Source: Ktedonosporobacter rubrisoli (lineage in GTDB: Bacteria > Chloroflexota > Ktedonobacteria > Ktedonobacterales > Ktedonobacteraceae). From it: a stretch of DNA of 64,000 bases. How positions within the stretch are numbered: the first letter of the stretch is position 1; each line of letters begins with the position of its first letter. The stretch is from contig NZ_CP035758.1 of NCBI RefSeq assembly GCF_004208415.1, positions 10,478,001 to 10,542,000 of the forward strand, given 5' to 3'. Under the pieces are notes generated by a model. That model had not been told where the DNA came from. It saw nothing but the letters and a program-made list of their open reading frames with translations, and did not search any database. Below are positions 45,450-54,070 of the stretch, piece after piece. A program made the translations under genes and the position numbers.

Positions 45450-46754
45450 TTAGCGGACGGACCGTATGGGGAAAATAAACATGGCTCCGATACAAGTTAA
45501 GATCGCCCCGAAGATAAAGAGCGCCGCATAGCTGTGGATGAGGGCGAGAACTAGCGCTACGACGAGGGGAACAAGCACCTGTAGTATCAAGTTAGCTGTA
45601 TTTTGAATGCCCAGATCCTTTCCGCGATCCCGCTGGTCTGGCAATACCTGGGTCTGTAAGGCCAGATCGCCAGAGAGGAGGATTCCAAAGCCCAGCCCCA
45701 GAATACCAGCCGCCGTAAGCATCATAGGCCATACCGGGAAGAGCGCAATGATAATCAGGCTCACCACTATAATGAGGGCTGCTGCAATGACAAAGGCCTT
45801 GCGCCGTTGGAGGCGATCAGAGATGATCCCGCTGATAATCGTTGCAATGATTAATATCCCGGTAGAGATCAACTGGAAGAGCGCAACACCCTGGGCAGAT
45901 GTCTGGCCGGGAAAGATCTTATCGTAATGGACAACATCCTGCAGATAAAATAGGAGATAGCCTACCACGGTGTAGTAACCGAAAATTACCAGGATGCGCC
46001 CAATCCAGGTAAAGGTAAAGTCGCGTGAGCGCAGTGGACGGAAAAAGCCGGCAAGAAATTGTCCAAGAGAGATGGGTGGTAGTGTTCCCGCAGGGAGAAC
46101 GGCGTCCTTGATAAAAAAAACATAGAACGTAAGGACGACGAGTAATACTGCTGACAGGACGAAGTACAAAAGCTGAGTTGCCTTAATCGCCTGCGCTACC
46201 AGCGTTAGCCCCACAATAGTTCCCAGCGGTAAGGCCAGGCCTGCAAACCCAGAAACCGTAGCGCGCTGGCGTACCGGCACCTGATCAGGAACGAGTGCGG
46301 CCAGAGAGGCAATAATGAGATTCACACAAAACTGAAAAAGAATGACTCCAAGAGCTAAAAGAGCGATGCTAGGTGAAAAGGCGAGCAATACCAACGAGGC
46401 TGCAGATGAAATAGCACCCCCTAATATCCAGGGGCGCCTGCGCCCGAAGCGGGAAGTGGTGCGATCGGAGAGAGCCCCGGCCAGGAGGTTTCCTAGAATT
46501 GCTGCAATACCACCTGGCAGAGAGATCGCTGCTAATAAGGTAACCTTGTTGGCAGGATCAAGAGCCGCGATCTGGTCCGGTAATAATATTTGAAATGTTG
46601 GAAAGATCGATATCCAGACTACAAGGTTGGCAAGACTTAAAAGCAACTGCCAGCCAATTGATTGGGTTTTTTCGGGATGCTTGATCGCTTCTGGCAGCTT
46701 CTCTGTGAGTAAAGCATCATTCTGCTTTTCAGGATAGAGGGATGATTCGGCCAT
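45450..46754 (-). CDS. MFS transporter (SLC45/GPH-like)
   Basis: A 434-residue transporter with twelve membrane helices and a 35-residue polar N-terminus. The loop after helix 2 reads SDRTTSRFGRRRPWILGG, a signature shared with SLC45-type sugar and GPH-type carriers. The start has AAGGAGTGC upstream. Its substrate could be a sugar or drug. The next gene on the strand is a remnant, so it is probably transcribed alone. Confidence 0.82.
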   Translation of the reverse strand: MAESSLYPEKQNDALLTEKLPEAIKHPEKTQSIGWQLLLSLANLVVWISIFPTFQILLPDQIAALDPANKVTLLAAISLPGGIAAILGNLLAGALSDRTTSRFGRRRPWILGGAISSAASLVLLAFSPSIALLALGVILFQFCVNLIIASLAALVPDQVPVRQRATVSGFAGLALPLGTIVGLTLVAQAIKATQLLYFVLSAVLLVVLTFYVFFIKDAVLPAGTLPPISLGQFLAGFFRPLRSRDFTFTWIGRILVIFGYYTVVGYLLFYLQDVVHYDKIFPGQTSAQGVALFQLISTGILIIATIISGIISDRLQRRKAFVIAAALIIVVSLIIIALFPVWPMMLTAAGILGLGFGILLSGDLALQTQVLPDQRDRGKDLGIQNTANLILQVLVPLVVALVLALIHSYAALFIFGAILTCIGAMFIFPIRSVR

Positions 46755-46853
46755 TTTTTAGCACTCCTTGCTGAAATAATATAAGAAGATGATACGTTAA
46801 GCTTTCTTGCTTCTTCTGATACTGATGAGCCTTCTGAACAGTATGTTTGTCTG

Positions 46854-47582
46854 TCAACTTTCCTCCCCTCGTTCGATTCTACTTTGCAAGAGATGAGAAC
46901 TTCCATGTTTTTGACTCGTCTTAAGACTCGCATGCTTCTGATCTGCCATAAGCTCCATGGCAATTGCGTCAATGATTGGATTTCCCACGTAGCGAAGTTG
47001 CAATAGCTCTTGCTCATGCTTACTCGCACGTAGGGCTTCTAGGAGGAGCATGGCAGCCTGCCTGGTATGCTGAAGTTCATAGTCGCTTTGTATCGATCGT
47101 CGAATACGTGCAAGCAATATATTGAGCGAGTCTGCGATCGGTCCCAGGCTGGGGGAAGTAGGAATAGGAATACGTAGCTGCTGGTTACCATTAATTGTTT
47201 GTGTCAACATCTCGACCATTTGTGCGATGTCCTGATCGAGAACACTTTTTTCACGGGCGATACGGGCTTCTCGCTCGGCCTGGTCATGTTGTACCTTGGC
47301 AATCTTTTTGGCTCGGTCTCCCATCACTATAGCACATAGGACGCTGCGCATCACAGGGTAACAGACGCCTACTACGAAGATAAGTAGATAGAGAGGGCGG
47401 GTAACAACTTCATGGCCATCAAACTGCATGACCTGGATGAGATCCGGCGTGCGTGGCATAAAGGTGAATATCAAGCCAATAAAGGCCGCGTTGATGGCGG
47501 CTAAAATAAAGACGCTGGAAGGTGGCAGAAGCGCAAGCGCCACGAGTGTTGGTTCCACGACGATAATATCGAAGATAGGCAA
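46854..47582 (-). pseudogene. Membrane protein with HAMP-like coiled coil, N-terminally truncated
   Basis: The only start in frame is a TTG at 47582 (PIFDIIVVEP), but the same frame is open and protein-like to 47741, with YSSKLNISSYLYKWQN just before it, then meets a stop without an ATG. The 242-residue tail has two helices (VALALLPPSSVFILAAINAAF, YLLIFVVGVCYPVMR), then a HAMP-like linker and coiled coil (DQDIAQMVEMLTQTI, SLGPIADSLNILLARI). The first membrane part of the protein appears lost. The gene may be inactive. It is preceded by the terminator of the next gene upstream. Confidence 0.5.
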
Positions 47583-47755
47583 GGTGAATGAATTTTGCCA
47601 TTTATACAGGTAGCTTGATATATTAAGCTTGCTGGAATAGTCGAGGGAGAGAGAAAGAAGAGGTAAAGGAACAGGATATGTGTTCTCCTGCTTGCTAAAT
47701 CTGCTTCTCCAGAACGCCTTGAAAGCGGCTCGTTGGTGGGTTTACAGGCATAAAA

Positions 47756-47796
47756 AAAGAGCCCATTCCATGATGATATTCATGTTAAGGCTCTTT
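47756..47796 (-). terminator. Rho-independent terminator of the DHA2 MFS gene
   Basis: Read on the minus strand, AAAGAGCC (47796-47789) pairs with GGCTCTTT (47763-47756) and runs into T tract down to 47752. It lies just after the stop of the MFS gene at 47810. Confidence 0.8.
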
Positions 47797-47809
47797 ATTT
47801 TAGCGAGGT

Positions 47810-49381
47810 TTAGCCCATACCACTGAGCATCTCAACCGGCTCATTAGAGGTATGCTTGGCCAATTCTTCTTCAGTCGGCTTGTAGGCATGTTTCTCAGCG
47901 GGTCCACCCGGTAGAGAGAACATCGTCGCGAAGCCGATAACGGCGAGAACAAGCATCAAGCCGTATACCCAGAAAAGGCTCTGCGAGAGGGCTGTCTGCA
48001 GCTGTGTCAAGAAAGCCATTGGCAACGAAGCTCGTAGCGCAGGCGTCAGCAGAACGTTTGCGGGAGCGATATCGTGCGGCAGACGGCTGGCAATATCAGC
48101 AAAGTGAGCATAGATGGGAGCAAAACGCACAGCCATTTGCGCGTTAAGGATCGTTCCCATAATCGCAACACCCACAGTTCCACCCATCGTGCGGAAAAAT
48201 TGTGTGCTCGCCGTCGCCACGCCGCGTAGGTTCCACGGCACAGCATTCTGCACCGAGAGGATAAAGGCAGAACTGGCAAAACCCAGGCCAGCACCAATGA
48301 GCAGCATTGCTACAACGATAAAGGTAAGACTGGTCTGATCGTTGAAGAGGGCCGTCATGCCTACGCCTGCTGCCGCCCCAAGCATGCCAACTACAGCCGT
48401 GAAGCGATAGCCAAGCTTAATAATAATTTTGCTGCTAATGGTTGATGTAATCGGCCAGGCCAGCAGCAAGGGACCAAGCGTGATACCAGCACTCGTCGCG
48501 CTCCCACCTTTGACGCCCTGGACGAAGAGCGGTACATAAGTTGTAATGCCAAACATCAATATGCCCAGGACAATACCGCCAATGCTCGAAATGGTAATGA
48601 TACGATTCTTAAAGAGCACAAATGGCAGAATAGGTTCCTCGGCACGCTGCTCGGCCCAGGCGAAGAGCCCAAAGAGTACGATTGTTGCAGCAAAAAGTGC
48701 AATACTCTGGAATGAGTTCCAGGCCCAGGATGTGCCGCCCTGCAGTAGCGCAAAGAGGAGCGCAACCACGCTTCCGGTGAGCGTCAAGGTGCCCAGGTAA
48801 TCAAGGTGGTGCTTCTTACGCTCAACCGTCTCTTTGAAGGTAAAGATGAGCAACAGCATAGAGACCAGACCAAAGGGAATGTTGATAAAGAAGACCCAGT
48901 GCCAGGAAAAGTGATCGACGATCAAGCCTCCGACAAATGGGCCAACAATACTTGATAAACCCCAGACGCCACTAAAAAGCCCCTGGACCTTCGCGCGCTC
49001 TTCAAGATTAAAGATGTCGCCAATGATGGTAAGGACAATTGGCATGACCGCGCCGGCGCCCAATCCCTGGATTGCACGGAATACAATCAACTGCTCCATC
49101 GATTGTGCCAGTCCTGAGGTCACCGAACCAATGAGAAAGAGGGTCGTGCCAAACAAGAAGAGCGGTTTGCGTCCATAGAGGTCAGCAAGTTTGCCATAGA
49201 TTGGGACCGTCGTTGTAGAGGTCAAAAGGTAGATAGAGAACACCCATGAATAGAGGGTGATACCGCCTAGCTTACCCACAATGCTGGGCATAGCTGTTCC
49301 CACAATAGTGGTGTCGAGCGCGGCCAGCGCCATGCCAAGCATTAAGGCAATTGTGATAATAAATTTTGCGTGCTTAGTCAA
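47810..49381 (-). CDS. DHA2 family MFS multidrug transporter (EmrB/QacA-like)
   Basis: A 523-residue transporter with fourteen membrane helices. The frame is open upstream to 49651, but the first helix begins at KHAKFIITIALMLG and a TTG at 49381 lies 8 bases after AAAGG; it is the best start. Motif D1 in LALDTTIVGTAMP-like AALDTTIVGTAMPSI and motif A in GKLADLYGRKPLF are clear, as in proton-driven drug exporters. The C-terminal tail is polar. A palindrome at 49478-49493, about 100 bases upstream, suggests a TetR-type repressor. No repressor gene is adjacent. Confidence 0.85.
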   Translation of the reverse strand: MTKHAKFIITIALMLGMALAALDTTIVGTAMPSIVGKLGGITLYSWVFSIYLLTSTTTVPIYGKLADLYGRKPLFLFGTTLFLIGSVTSGLAQSMEQLIVFRAIQGLGAGAVMPIVLTIIGDIFNLEERAKVQGLFSGVWGLSSIVGPFVGGLIVDHFSWHWVFFINIPFGLVSMLLLIFTFKETVERKKHHLDYLGTLTLTGSVVALLFALLQGGTSWAWNSFQSIALFAATIVLFGLFAWAEQRAEEPILPFVLFKNRIITISSIGGIVLGILMFGITTYVPLFVQGVKGGSATSAGITLGPLLLAWPITSTISSKIIIKLGYRFTAVVGMLGAAAGVGMTALFNDQTSLTFIVVAMLLIGAGLGFASSAFILSVQNAVPWNLRGVATASTQFFRTMGGTVGVAIMGTILNAQMAVRFAPIYAHFADIASRLPHDIAPANVLLTPALRASLPMAFLTQLQTALSQSLFWVYGLMLVLAVIGFATMFSLPGGPAEKHAYKPTEEELAKHTSNEPVEMLSGMG

Positions 49382-49477
49382 TTCTGTAACCTTTGTGAAA
49401 ATACACGAAGCTAAATGGAGATGGAAAATCGCCCTACCGCTGTAGGACGATCCCGAAGCATCCTTGAGTCTATCGAT

Positions 49478-49493
49478 CTTGCAACATTGCAAG
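49478..49493. promoter_or_regulatory. Operator-like palindrome upstream of the MFS gene
   Basis: CTTGCAA-CA-TTGCAAG, 7-bp perfect arms, about 100 bases before the MFS start. Its form is that of a TetR/MarR operator. Confidence 0.5.
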
Positions 49494-49793
49494 CCACAGT
49501 TATTATGTTTTACTTCTGATCTAACACCAAAGGCGTGCTTATTTATTCCAATATATCGTTGGCAATTGTAAGAGTATTCCTTATCACTATTTGGCACTTC
49601 GCCATTGAGAGGAGCCCCGAGAAGGAAATAGCCGTGCTTCCTGATTACCACACGCGCTTCCCTCCTTTATTCTCACGATGCTTTTCACCTCGTCCCAGGC
49701 GAGATTCGCAGTGCCATAAGACAAGGCCTGAGCAATGACAATCTTAGCGGGGAAGATTTGCGCTAGCGGTCTGTCTACCTTTTGTAAGCCAGA

Positions 49794-49871
49794 ATGGATG
49801 AGGACAGCTTAGAGACCTACGGAGAGGTTGTGTGCCTGGCGGAGGCGCTTGTCTTTGGAAGATGGTTGTAG
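49794..49871 (+). pseudogene. Truncated copy of the gene at 53645
   Basis: ATG 49794 opens MDEDSLETYGEVVCLAEAL and stops after 25 codons. The first 50 bases match 53645-53694 at about 39 positions, and the proteins agree at MDED-LET-GE-V--AEA. This is a broken copy of that gene. The surrounding stretch from 49500 to 50370 has no intact gene; frames such as the one at 50160-50357 have no recognised family. Confidence 0.5.
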
Positions 49872-50374
49872 CGAAGGTCATCCAGAGACCAGACCAGGTG
49901 AGAGAAGCTGAAAGGACTTCAGATGCGCGATCTAATCTCCTTTTAACCAGACAACTAGAAGGGAATGTGCGATAGAATCAATGTATCTCTCTAGCAAATC
50001 TAATCGATGCTCTCAACTCCTCGTCTTTCTCGTTGCTACCATTCTAGGTCTGAGTATGGTTTCCTCTCATCTTGATCTCATCGTTCTTAGGTAAGTGGTT
50101 TTCGTCTGTCTTATTTCATTATCGCTTTCAACGAGGGGGGTTCTGATATCGCCTCTCATGTGAAGCTGGCACTCTCTCATACCGCTGATGGAATGATGAG
50201 TGTCAGCAAGCAAGAGAGTCCCGCGTTGTATGCGATGCTTCAATTGAAAGCTGATACTCTCGCAGCACAGGCCGAGCAATCTGCAGAAATTTCGGTGGAG
50301 AAGTGGTTGAAAGCCAGCACCTTTCTGAACAGCGAGCCGATTGGGCTCCCCGTATAGAATACTGATATCGATGC

Positions 50375-50812
50375 CTACTTAGATCGCTGCTCAGAGAGGA
50401 TACGCGCTCTTGCTTGCAGCGCGGGAACATGCTCAAGATCGTGCGTGAACACGTTATCTAACGCTGCCAGCGCTTCGTCATAATGCCTCTCCTTCTCAAG
50501 CAGGAGCGCTTTGAGGTAATGGGAACCTATGAGGATCTGCCTATCTTTAGGCAGATTTGCGCGCTTGATCGCTTCCTCTACAGCCTGCATTGCCTCTTGC
50601 TCGCAGCCAAGCTCTTCAAGCGTTACCGCTCGACCAGCATATACTCGTGAATCACGCGGTCTGAGCCGTTGTGCCTGCTCATCTACCTGTAACGCCTCCT
50701 GATATTTCCTCTGCTGCTTTAGCTGTGTTGCCTGTGTGATCAAGGTCTCAAATGAAGGAGGCGTACTCGCTTGCGCAGATGCTGAAGCGCTTTGCGGCTT
50801 TTCTTGGAAGTC
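50375..50812 (-). pseudogene. TPR protein fragment without a start
   Basis: The frame encodes three TPR-like helical pairs (KYQEALQVDEQAQRL, DSRVYAGRAVTLEELG, HYDEALAALDNVFTH) after a Ser/Ala/Pro/Gln-rich stretch (PQSASASAQASTPPSF). It is open back to a stop at 50813-50815 without an ATG; only an internal TTG at 50743 could start it. It looks like the C-terminal end of a larger protein, possibly a serine/threonine kinase with TPR tail, whose front is gone. The 580 bases behind it hold no gene. Confidence 0.5.
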
Positions 50813-51129
50813 TCACCAATATCTACTTTTGTTTATCCTGAACTAGCTCTACTTTTCTATCAACCCTTATCACATTTGCTTATATTGTACTCACATATCC
50901 GTCATTTAACTATAATGCACTTCACATTTCTCAGTAGGTGACTATGCTACAAGCAAAGAAAACCTCTTCTCTCAGACGCCCGCTCTATGTTATGGTTGAT
51001 GTATACCATGCTTCATCGGTCCCCTATGGAACCACATAGAGATGAAAGCAGGAGGCCGAGAGAAGCGTCATGAACAGCGCTCTTCTCATTTCCTGTCCCA
51101 GCATCGGAAATTTCTTAGCAAACCAATGG

Positions 51130-51273
51130 TTTTTGGCACTCACGGCTCAGGCGAGAAGAGACCTGAGCCATGTTCCTTTTTCAAGATATCTCCATTATAG
51201 CCATCCGCTTAAGCAGAGCATATGGTAATCTGCCAAGGGGTCGAGTGAGTTGAAGCGTGCTCGATCACAGGTT
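51130..51273 (+). repeat. Diverged direct repeat, copy 1, with hairpin
   Basis: About 144 bases related to 53268-53410. Shared blocks include GCTCAGG-GAGAAGAGA, GCATATGGTAATCTG-CAAGG and GAGTTGAAG. A perfect hairpin GGCTCAGG (51144-51151) with CCTGAGCC (51162-51169) lies in this copy. The two copies flank the P450 gene. Confidence 0.65.
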
Positions 51274-51397
51274 CAATAGGCAAGAAACAGCAACGCCGTC
51301 AGACAGAGGACAAGAAGCCCACTCACACAAATCTATACTATGCGACAAAGCCATGCGTGTCTGGGCTAGAAGGCCTCATCTCATTGTTTCCCCTTTT

Positions 51398-52798
51398 TCA
51401 TATCTGCGTGCTGTTTACCGTCACCCAGATCTCTTCACGTGGGCGTAAGGTCAGCAGAGGATCAGGCGCCACTACCGTAGCAGAAAGAAGCTGGACGTGA
51501 TAGTGAGACAAGATCGTTGCTAGGATCAATTGAGCTTCGATGAGGGCAAACTGGTTGCCAATACACTGGTGCGGACCACCTCCGAAGGGAAAGAAGGCAA
51601 AGCGTGGGCGTGTTGCGCTTCGCTCAGCAGAGAAGCGTTCAGGGTCGAACGCGTCTGGTCGCTCCCAGAGCGCAGGATGATGATGGGTCACGTAGGCAGA
51701 GACCAGGACAAAGCTTCCACGAGGTATCCGGTACCCTCCAATCGTATCCTCCTCGTGGGCACGGCGACTGAAGCCCCACGACGACGGATAGAGGCGTAGG
51801 GCCTCCTCAATGACCATACGGGTCAGAGGAAGCTGTGTAAGATCTTCGACGGTAGGAGGGCGTCCCTTCAACACTTCTTGATATTCTTTCCGCAGGTGTC
51901 CTTGCATCTCGGGGTGCTTTGAGAGCAGGAAGAACGTCCATGAGAGCGTGTTGGCAATCGGTTCGAGCCCGGTCAGCAGCAGAGTCATCACCTCGTCACG
52001 GACCTGTTCATCTGTCATACCCTCGCCTGTCTCCTCGTCTTGGGCTTGCAGGAGGAGGGCGAGCAGATCATCGTGATCGGGGATGGAGCGGCGGGCGCCA
52101 ATCATCTGCTCAACGACGGTAGAGAGGGCACAGCGAGCAACATTGAGACGATGACGGTGTGGAGTGGGCAAAAACAGCAGCCACGGCTGATACAGCGCTT
52201 CCGAAAGCACGTGATTGAGGGTCGTGAGTGCTTGTCCAATGCGTGCGACTTCGGCACTCAGATCTATGCCAAAGAGGGCTTTGCCAACAATACGCAACGT
52301 CAGAGCCGTCATTTCCTGGGTGAGGGCAAGTGGCCTACCAGTTCCGAGAAAACCAGCGGTTTCCCATTGCGCCATACGTTCCAGCGTGGTGGTCGTCATC
52401 AGGTCAGCAAGGGCCAGAAGCCGTTGTCTGTGAAAGGCTGGCTGCATCAGGCGGCGCTGTCGGCGCCACAGCTTGCCATCGCTGGTCACCAGTCCATTGC
52501 CAAGCACTGGGCGGAGCACGTGATAGTCAGGTACATCCCTGCCGTAGTTCAGGTGATTCTCCTGAAGCAGATGGCGGACACCATCGGGGTGAAAGACAGC
52601 GGTAAAGGAGCCCAGGAGTATGGGAACCCTTACGACATCTCCATAGCGCTCGCGCATTTCCAGGAGAAAACCAGGCCCATCCTGCATGAGACGGCGAGTA
52701 TTCTGCGCAAACGTGTGCCAAGCAGGACCAGGCGGACGACGGCCTCCCTTTCCTGAAAGGCGAGCGTCACCAACCGGAGTTGAGGTCATGTGGAACAT
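51398..52798 (-). CDS. Cytochrome P450
   Basis: A 466-residue P450. The ATG at 52798 follows AAAGGAAACTCACCT; a longer frame begins at 52819. The heme Cys is C412 in FPFGGGPHQCIGNQFA, the ExxR motif is EALRLYP, and the PERF-like segment is DPERFS. The oxygen-activating I-helix reads LLLTGLEPIANTLSW, where most P450s have AGHETTA: the Thr next to the Glu is Pro here, so oxygen activation or substrate class may differ (some peroxygenase-like or rearranging P450s lack that Thr). There is no membrane anchor and no redox partner nearby. It sits between diverged repeats in an accessory patch. Confidence 0.92.
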   Translation of the reverse strand: MFHMTSTPVGDARLSGKGGRRPPGPAWHTFAQNTRRLMQDGPGFLLEMRERYGDVVRVPILLGSFTAVFHPDGVRHLLQENHLNYGRDVPDYHVLRPVLGNGLVTSDGKLWRRQRRLMQPAFHRQRLLALADLMTTTTLERMAQWETAGFLGTGRPLALTQEMTALTLRIVGKALFGIDLSAEVARIGQALTTLNHVLSEALYQPWLLFLPTPHRHRLNVARCALSTVVEQMIGARRSIPDHDDLLALLLQAQDEETGEGMTDEQVRDEVMTLLLTGLEPIANTLSWTFFLLSKHPEMQGHLRKEYQEVLKGRPPTVEDLTQLPLTRMVIEEALRLYPSSWGFSRRAHEEDTIGGYRIPRGSFVLVSAYVTHHHPALWERPDAFDPERFSAERSATRPRFAFFPFGGGPHQCIGNQFALIEAQLILATILSHYHVQLLSATVVAPDPLLTLRPREEIWVTVNSTQI

Positions 52799-53022
52799 AG
52801 GTGAGTTTCCTTTCTGCATGCTTCATCCTCAAAGCTATCTTTCTCCTCACACCAGGGGGTTCCATGAGCAGCGGTGAATTGCCCATAGCTAATGAGATTG
52901 ATGGCGCCAGAGGAAACGATGTGGGCGTTTGTGGCAGCGAAGCCGCCTTGACGGGCCTGGAGAGGGGTAGGGTTATGATGCACCAAGAGAGCCATCAGGG
53001 CGCAGCAGAACGGTTTTCTCAT
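52786..53022 (-). CDS. Possible small protein upstream of the P450
   Basis: A 78-residue frame, MRKPFCCALMALLVHHNP onward, with AGAGG seven bases before the ATG, overlapping the P450 start by 13 bases. It could be a translationally coupled small protein with five Cys. An equally long frame lies on the other strand, so chance is possible. Confidence 0.25.
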   Translation of the reverse strand: MRKPFCCALMALLVHHNPTPLQARQGGFAATNAHIVSSGAINLISYGQFTAAHGTPWCEEKDSFEDEACRKETHLCST

Positions 53023-53267
53023 GTAATTTCCTCTTTTCTTTTCCTCAAATGAGAAAACGCCTCCCTCCTCTTTCTAGTATACGCGTAGCGCGAAAAGCAT
53101 GCCCCGTCCACCCGAGAGGAGTACCAGCAGTGAGGAAGGTCACCGATTTTTACCTCATCACCGAGCAGAGCGATTTGTCCTCAAAGGCCTCACCACTTTT
53201 AGCTCAGATGCTTCTTCCTTTACCACGCGCCTCCTCGCTCTTGCCCTTGATCCCAAGAAACTAGCGA

Positions 53268-53410
53268 TTTTTGACACACACTGCTCAGGTGAGAAGAGAT
53301 CAGTGCCATTTTTCTTTCTCACGGTATTTCATCAAAGCCATATGTTCTGCCTGTGCATATGGTAATCTGTCAAGGATCGAAGGAGTTGAAGTGCGCTCAA
53401 TCTCCAAGGT
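53268..53410 (+). repeat. Diverged direct repeat, copy 2
   Basis: About 143 bases related to 51130-51273 (roughly 70 percent by eye). The hairpin is only partly kept (CACTG/CAGTG). It ends just before the FG-GAP fragment. The spacer between the P450 front and this repeat (53023-53267) has no recognised gene. Confidence 0.65.
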
Positions 53411-53416
53411 CATAGC

Positions 53417-53632
53417 ATGATGTTTGAAATTCCAGGGGGCTTGCTGGAACAGACCCGAGGGTCGGAGAGGCCAGGGCATCATCGAGGACAGGGCCCTCGG
53501 ACTATTGCGTTCAAAGATCTCAATAGCGATGGGAAGCCTGACATGGTATTGACGGTAAACCATGGAGGGCAGGCGTGGATCAATTGGGGGAGAGCAGTTT
53601 CGTCTGCCAAAGCTGGAGAACTGGCAGGATAG
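53417..53632 (+). CDS. FG-GAP/VCBS repeat fragment
   Basis: A 71-residue frame with FKDLNSDGKPDMVLTVN, the calcium-binding core of an FG-GAP/VCBS repeat (DLNxDGxxD). Such repeats normally occur in series in secreted beta-propellers; a single one without a signal peptide suggests a remnant of a larger gene. It ends 12 bases before the next gene, whose ribosome site lies in between. Confidence 0.45.
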   Translation: MMFEIPGGLLEQTRGSERPGHHRGQGPRTIAFKDLNSDGKPDMVLTVNHGGQAWINWGRAVSSAKAGELAG

Positions 53633-53644
53633 GAGAGCATCACC

Positions 53645-53977
53645 ATGGATGAGGATATTCTAGAGACCTGTGGAGAGATCGTGCGCCAGGCCGAAGCACG
53701 CTTGGTTGAAGAGCAAACCGGGCAGACGAGAGAGGAGTACCTGGATATTCTTGTCCAGCGTAGACGATTGCAAGAAGCTGTCACATTCCCGCTTCGCGTG
53801 CTGTCACTCATGATGCTCTGCCATGACCCTTCTCATTCTTTACAAGCCTTGCGCATCTGCCACCTGATCTGGCGGAGAGCGCAGCACGAGGTGATGAGTT
53901 CCCAGATAGGGGATGGCCGCGTTGGTGGTGTGTACCCTCCTATCCCTCTGTGCCGACCTGCTCCCGTGATGTCTTAG
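53645..53977 (+). CDS. Hypothetical protein, 110 residues
   Basis: Starts MDEDILETCGEIVRQAEARL after TAGGAGAG. The N-terminal 60 residues are charged and helical, the rest has a Cys/His-containing segment (SLMMLCHDPSHSLQALRICHL) and ends VYPPIPLCRPAPVMS. A broken copy lies at 49794, on the other side of the P450, so this family was duplicated locally. No known family is recognised. Confidence 0.45.
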   Translation: MDEDILETCGEIVRQAEARLVEEQTGQTREEYLDILVQRRRLQEAVTFPLRVLSLMMLCHDPSHSLQALRICHLIWRRAQHEVMSSQIGDGRVGGVYPPIPLCRPAPVMS

Positions 53978-53996
53978 CACCTCCTACGGCCGGAGG

Positions 53997-54031
53997 ACGA
54001 GCTTGAGAAACCACGAGGACCTCAAGCTCGT
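53997..54031. terminator. 11-bp hairpin behind the NCS2 permease
   Basis: ACGAGCTTGAG (53997-54007) and CTCAAGCTCGT (54021-54031) are exact complements. It lies between convergent genes and can end both. Confidence 0.6.
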
Positions 54032-54070
54032 TCTCTAGAATAGCTCAAAGAAGCTGAAGAACGTCAGGGA

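Noticed and set aside
49382..49651. N-terminal extension of the DHA2 transporter to 49651
   Set aside because: The extra 90 residues are not transporter-like and a TTG with AAGG at 49381 fits the family N-terminus.
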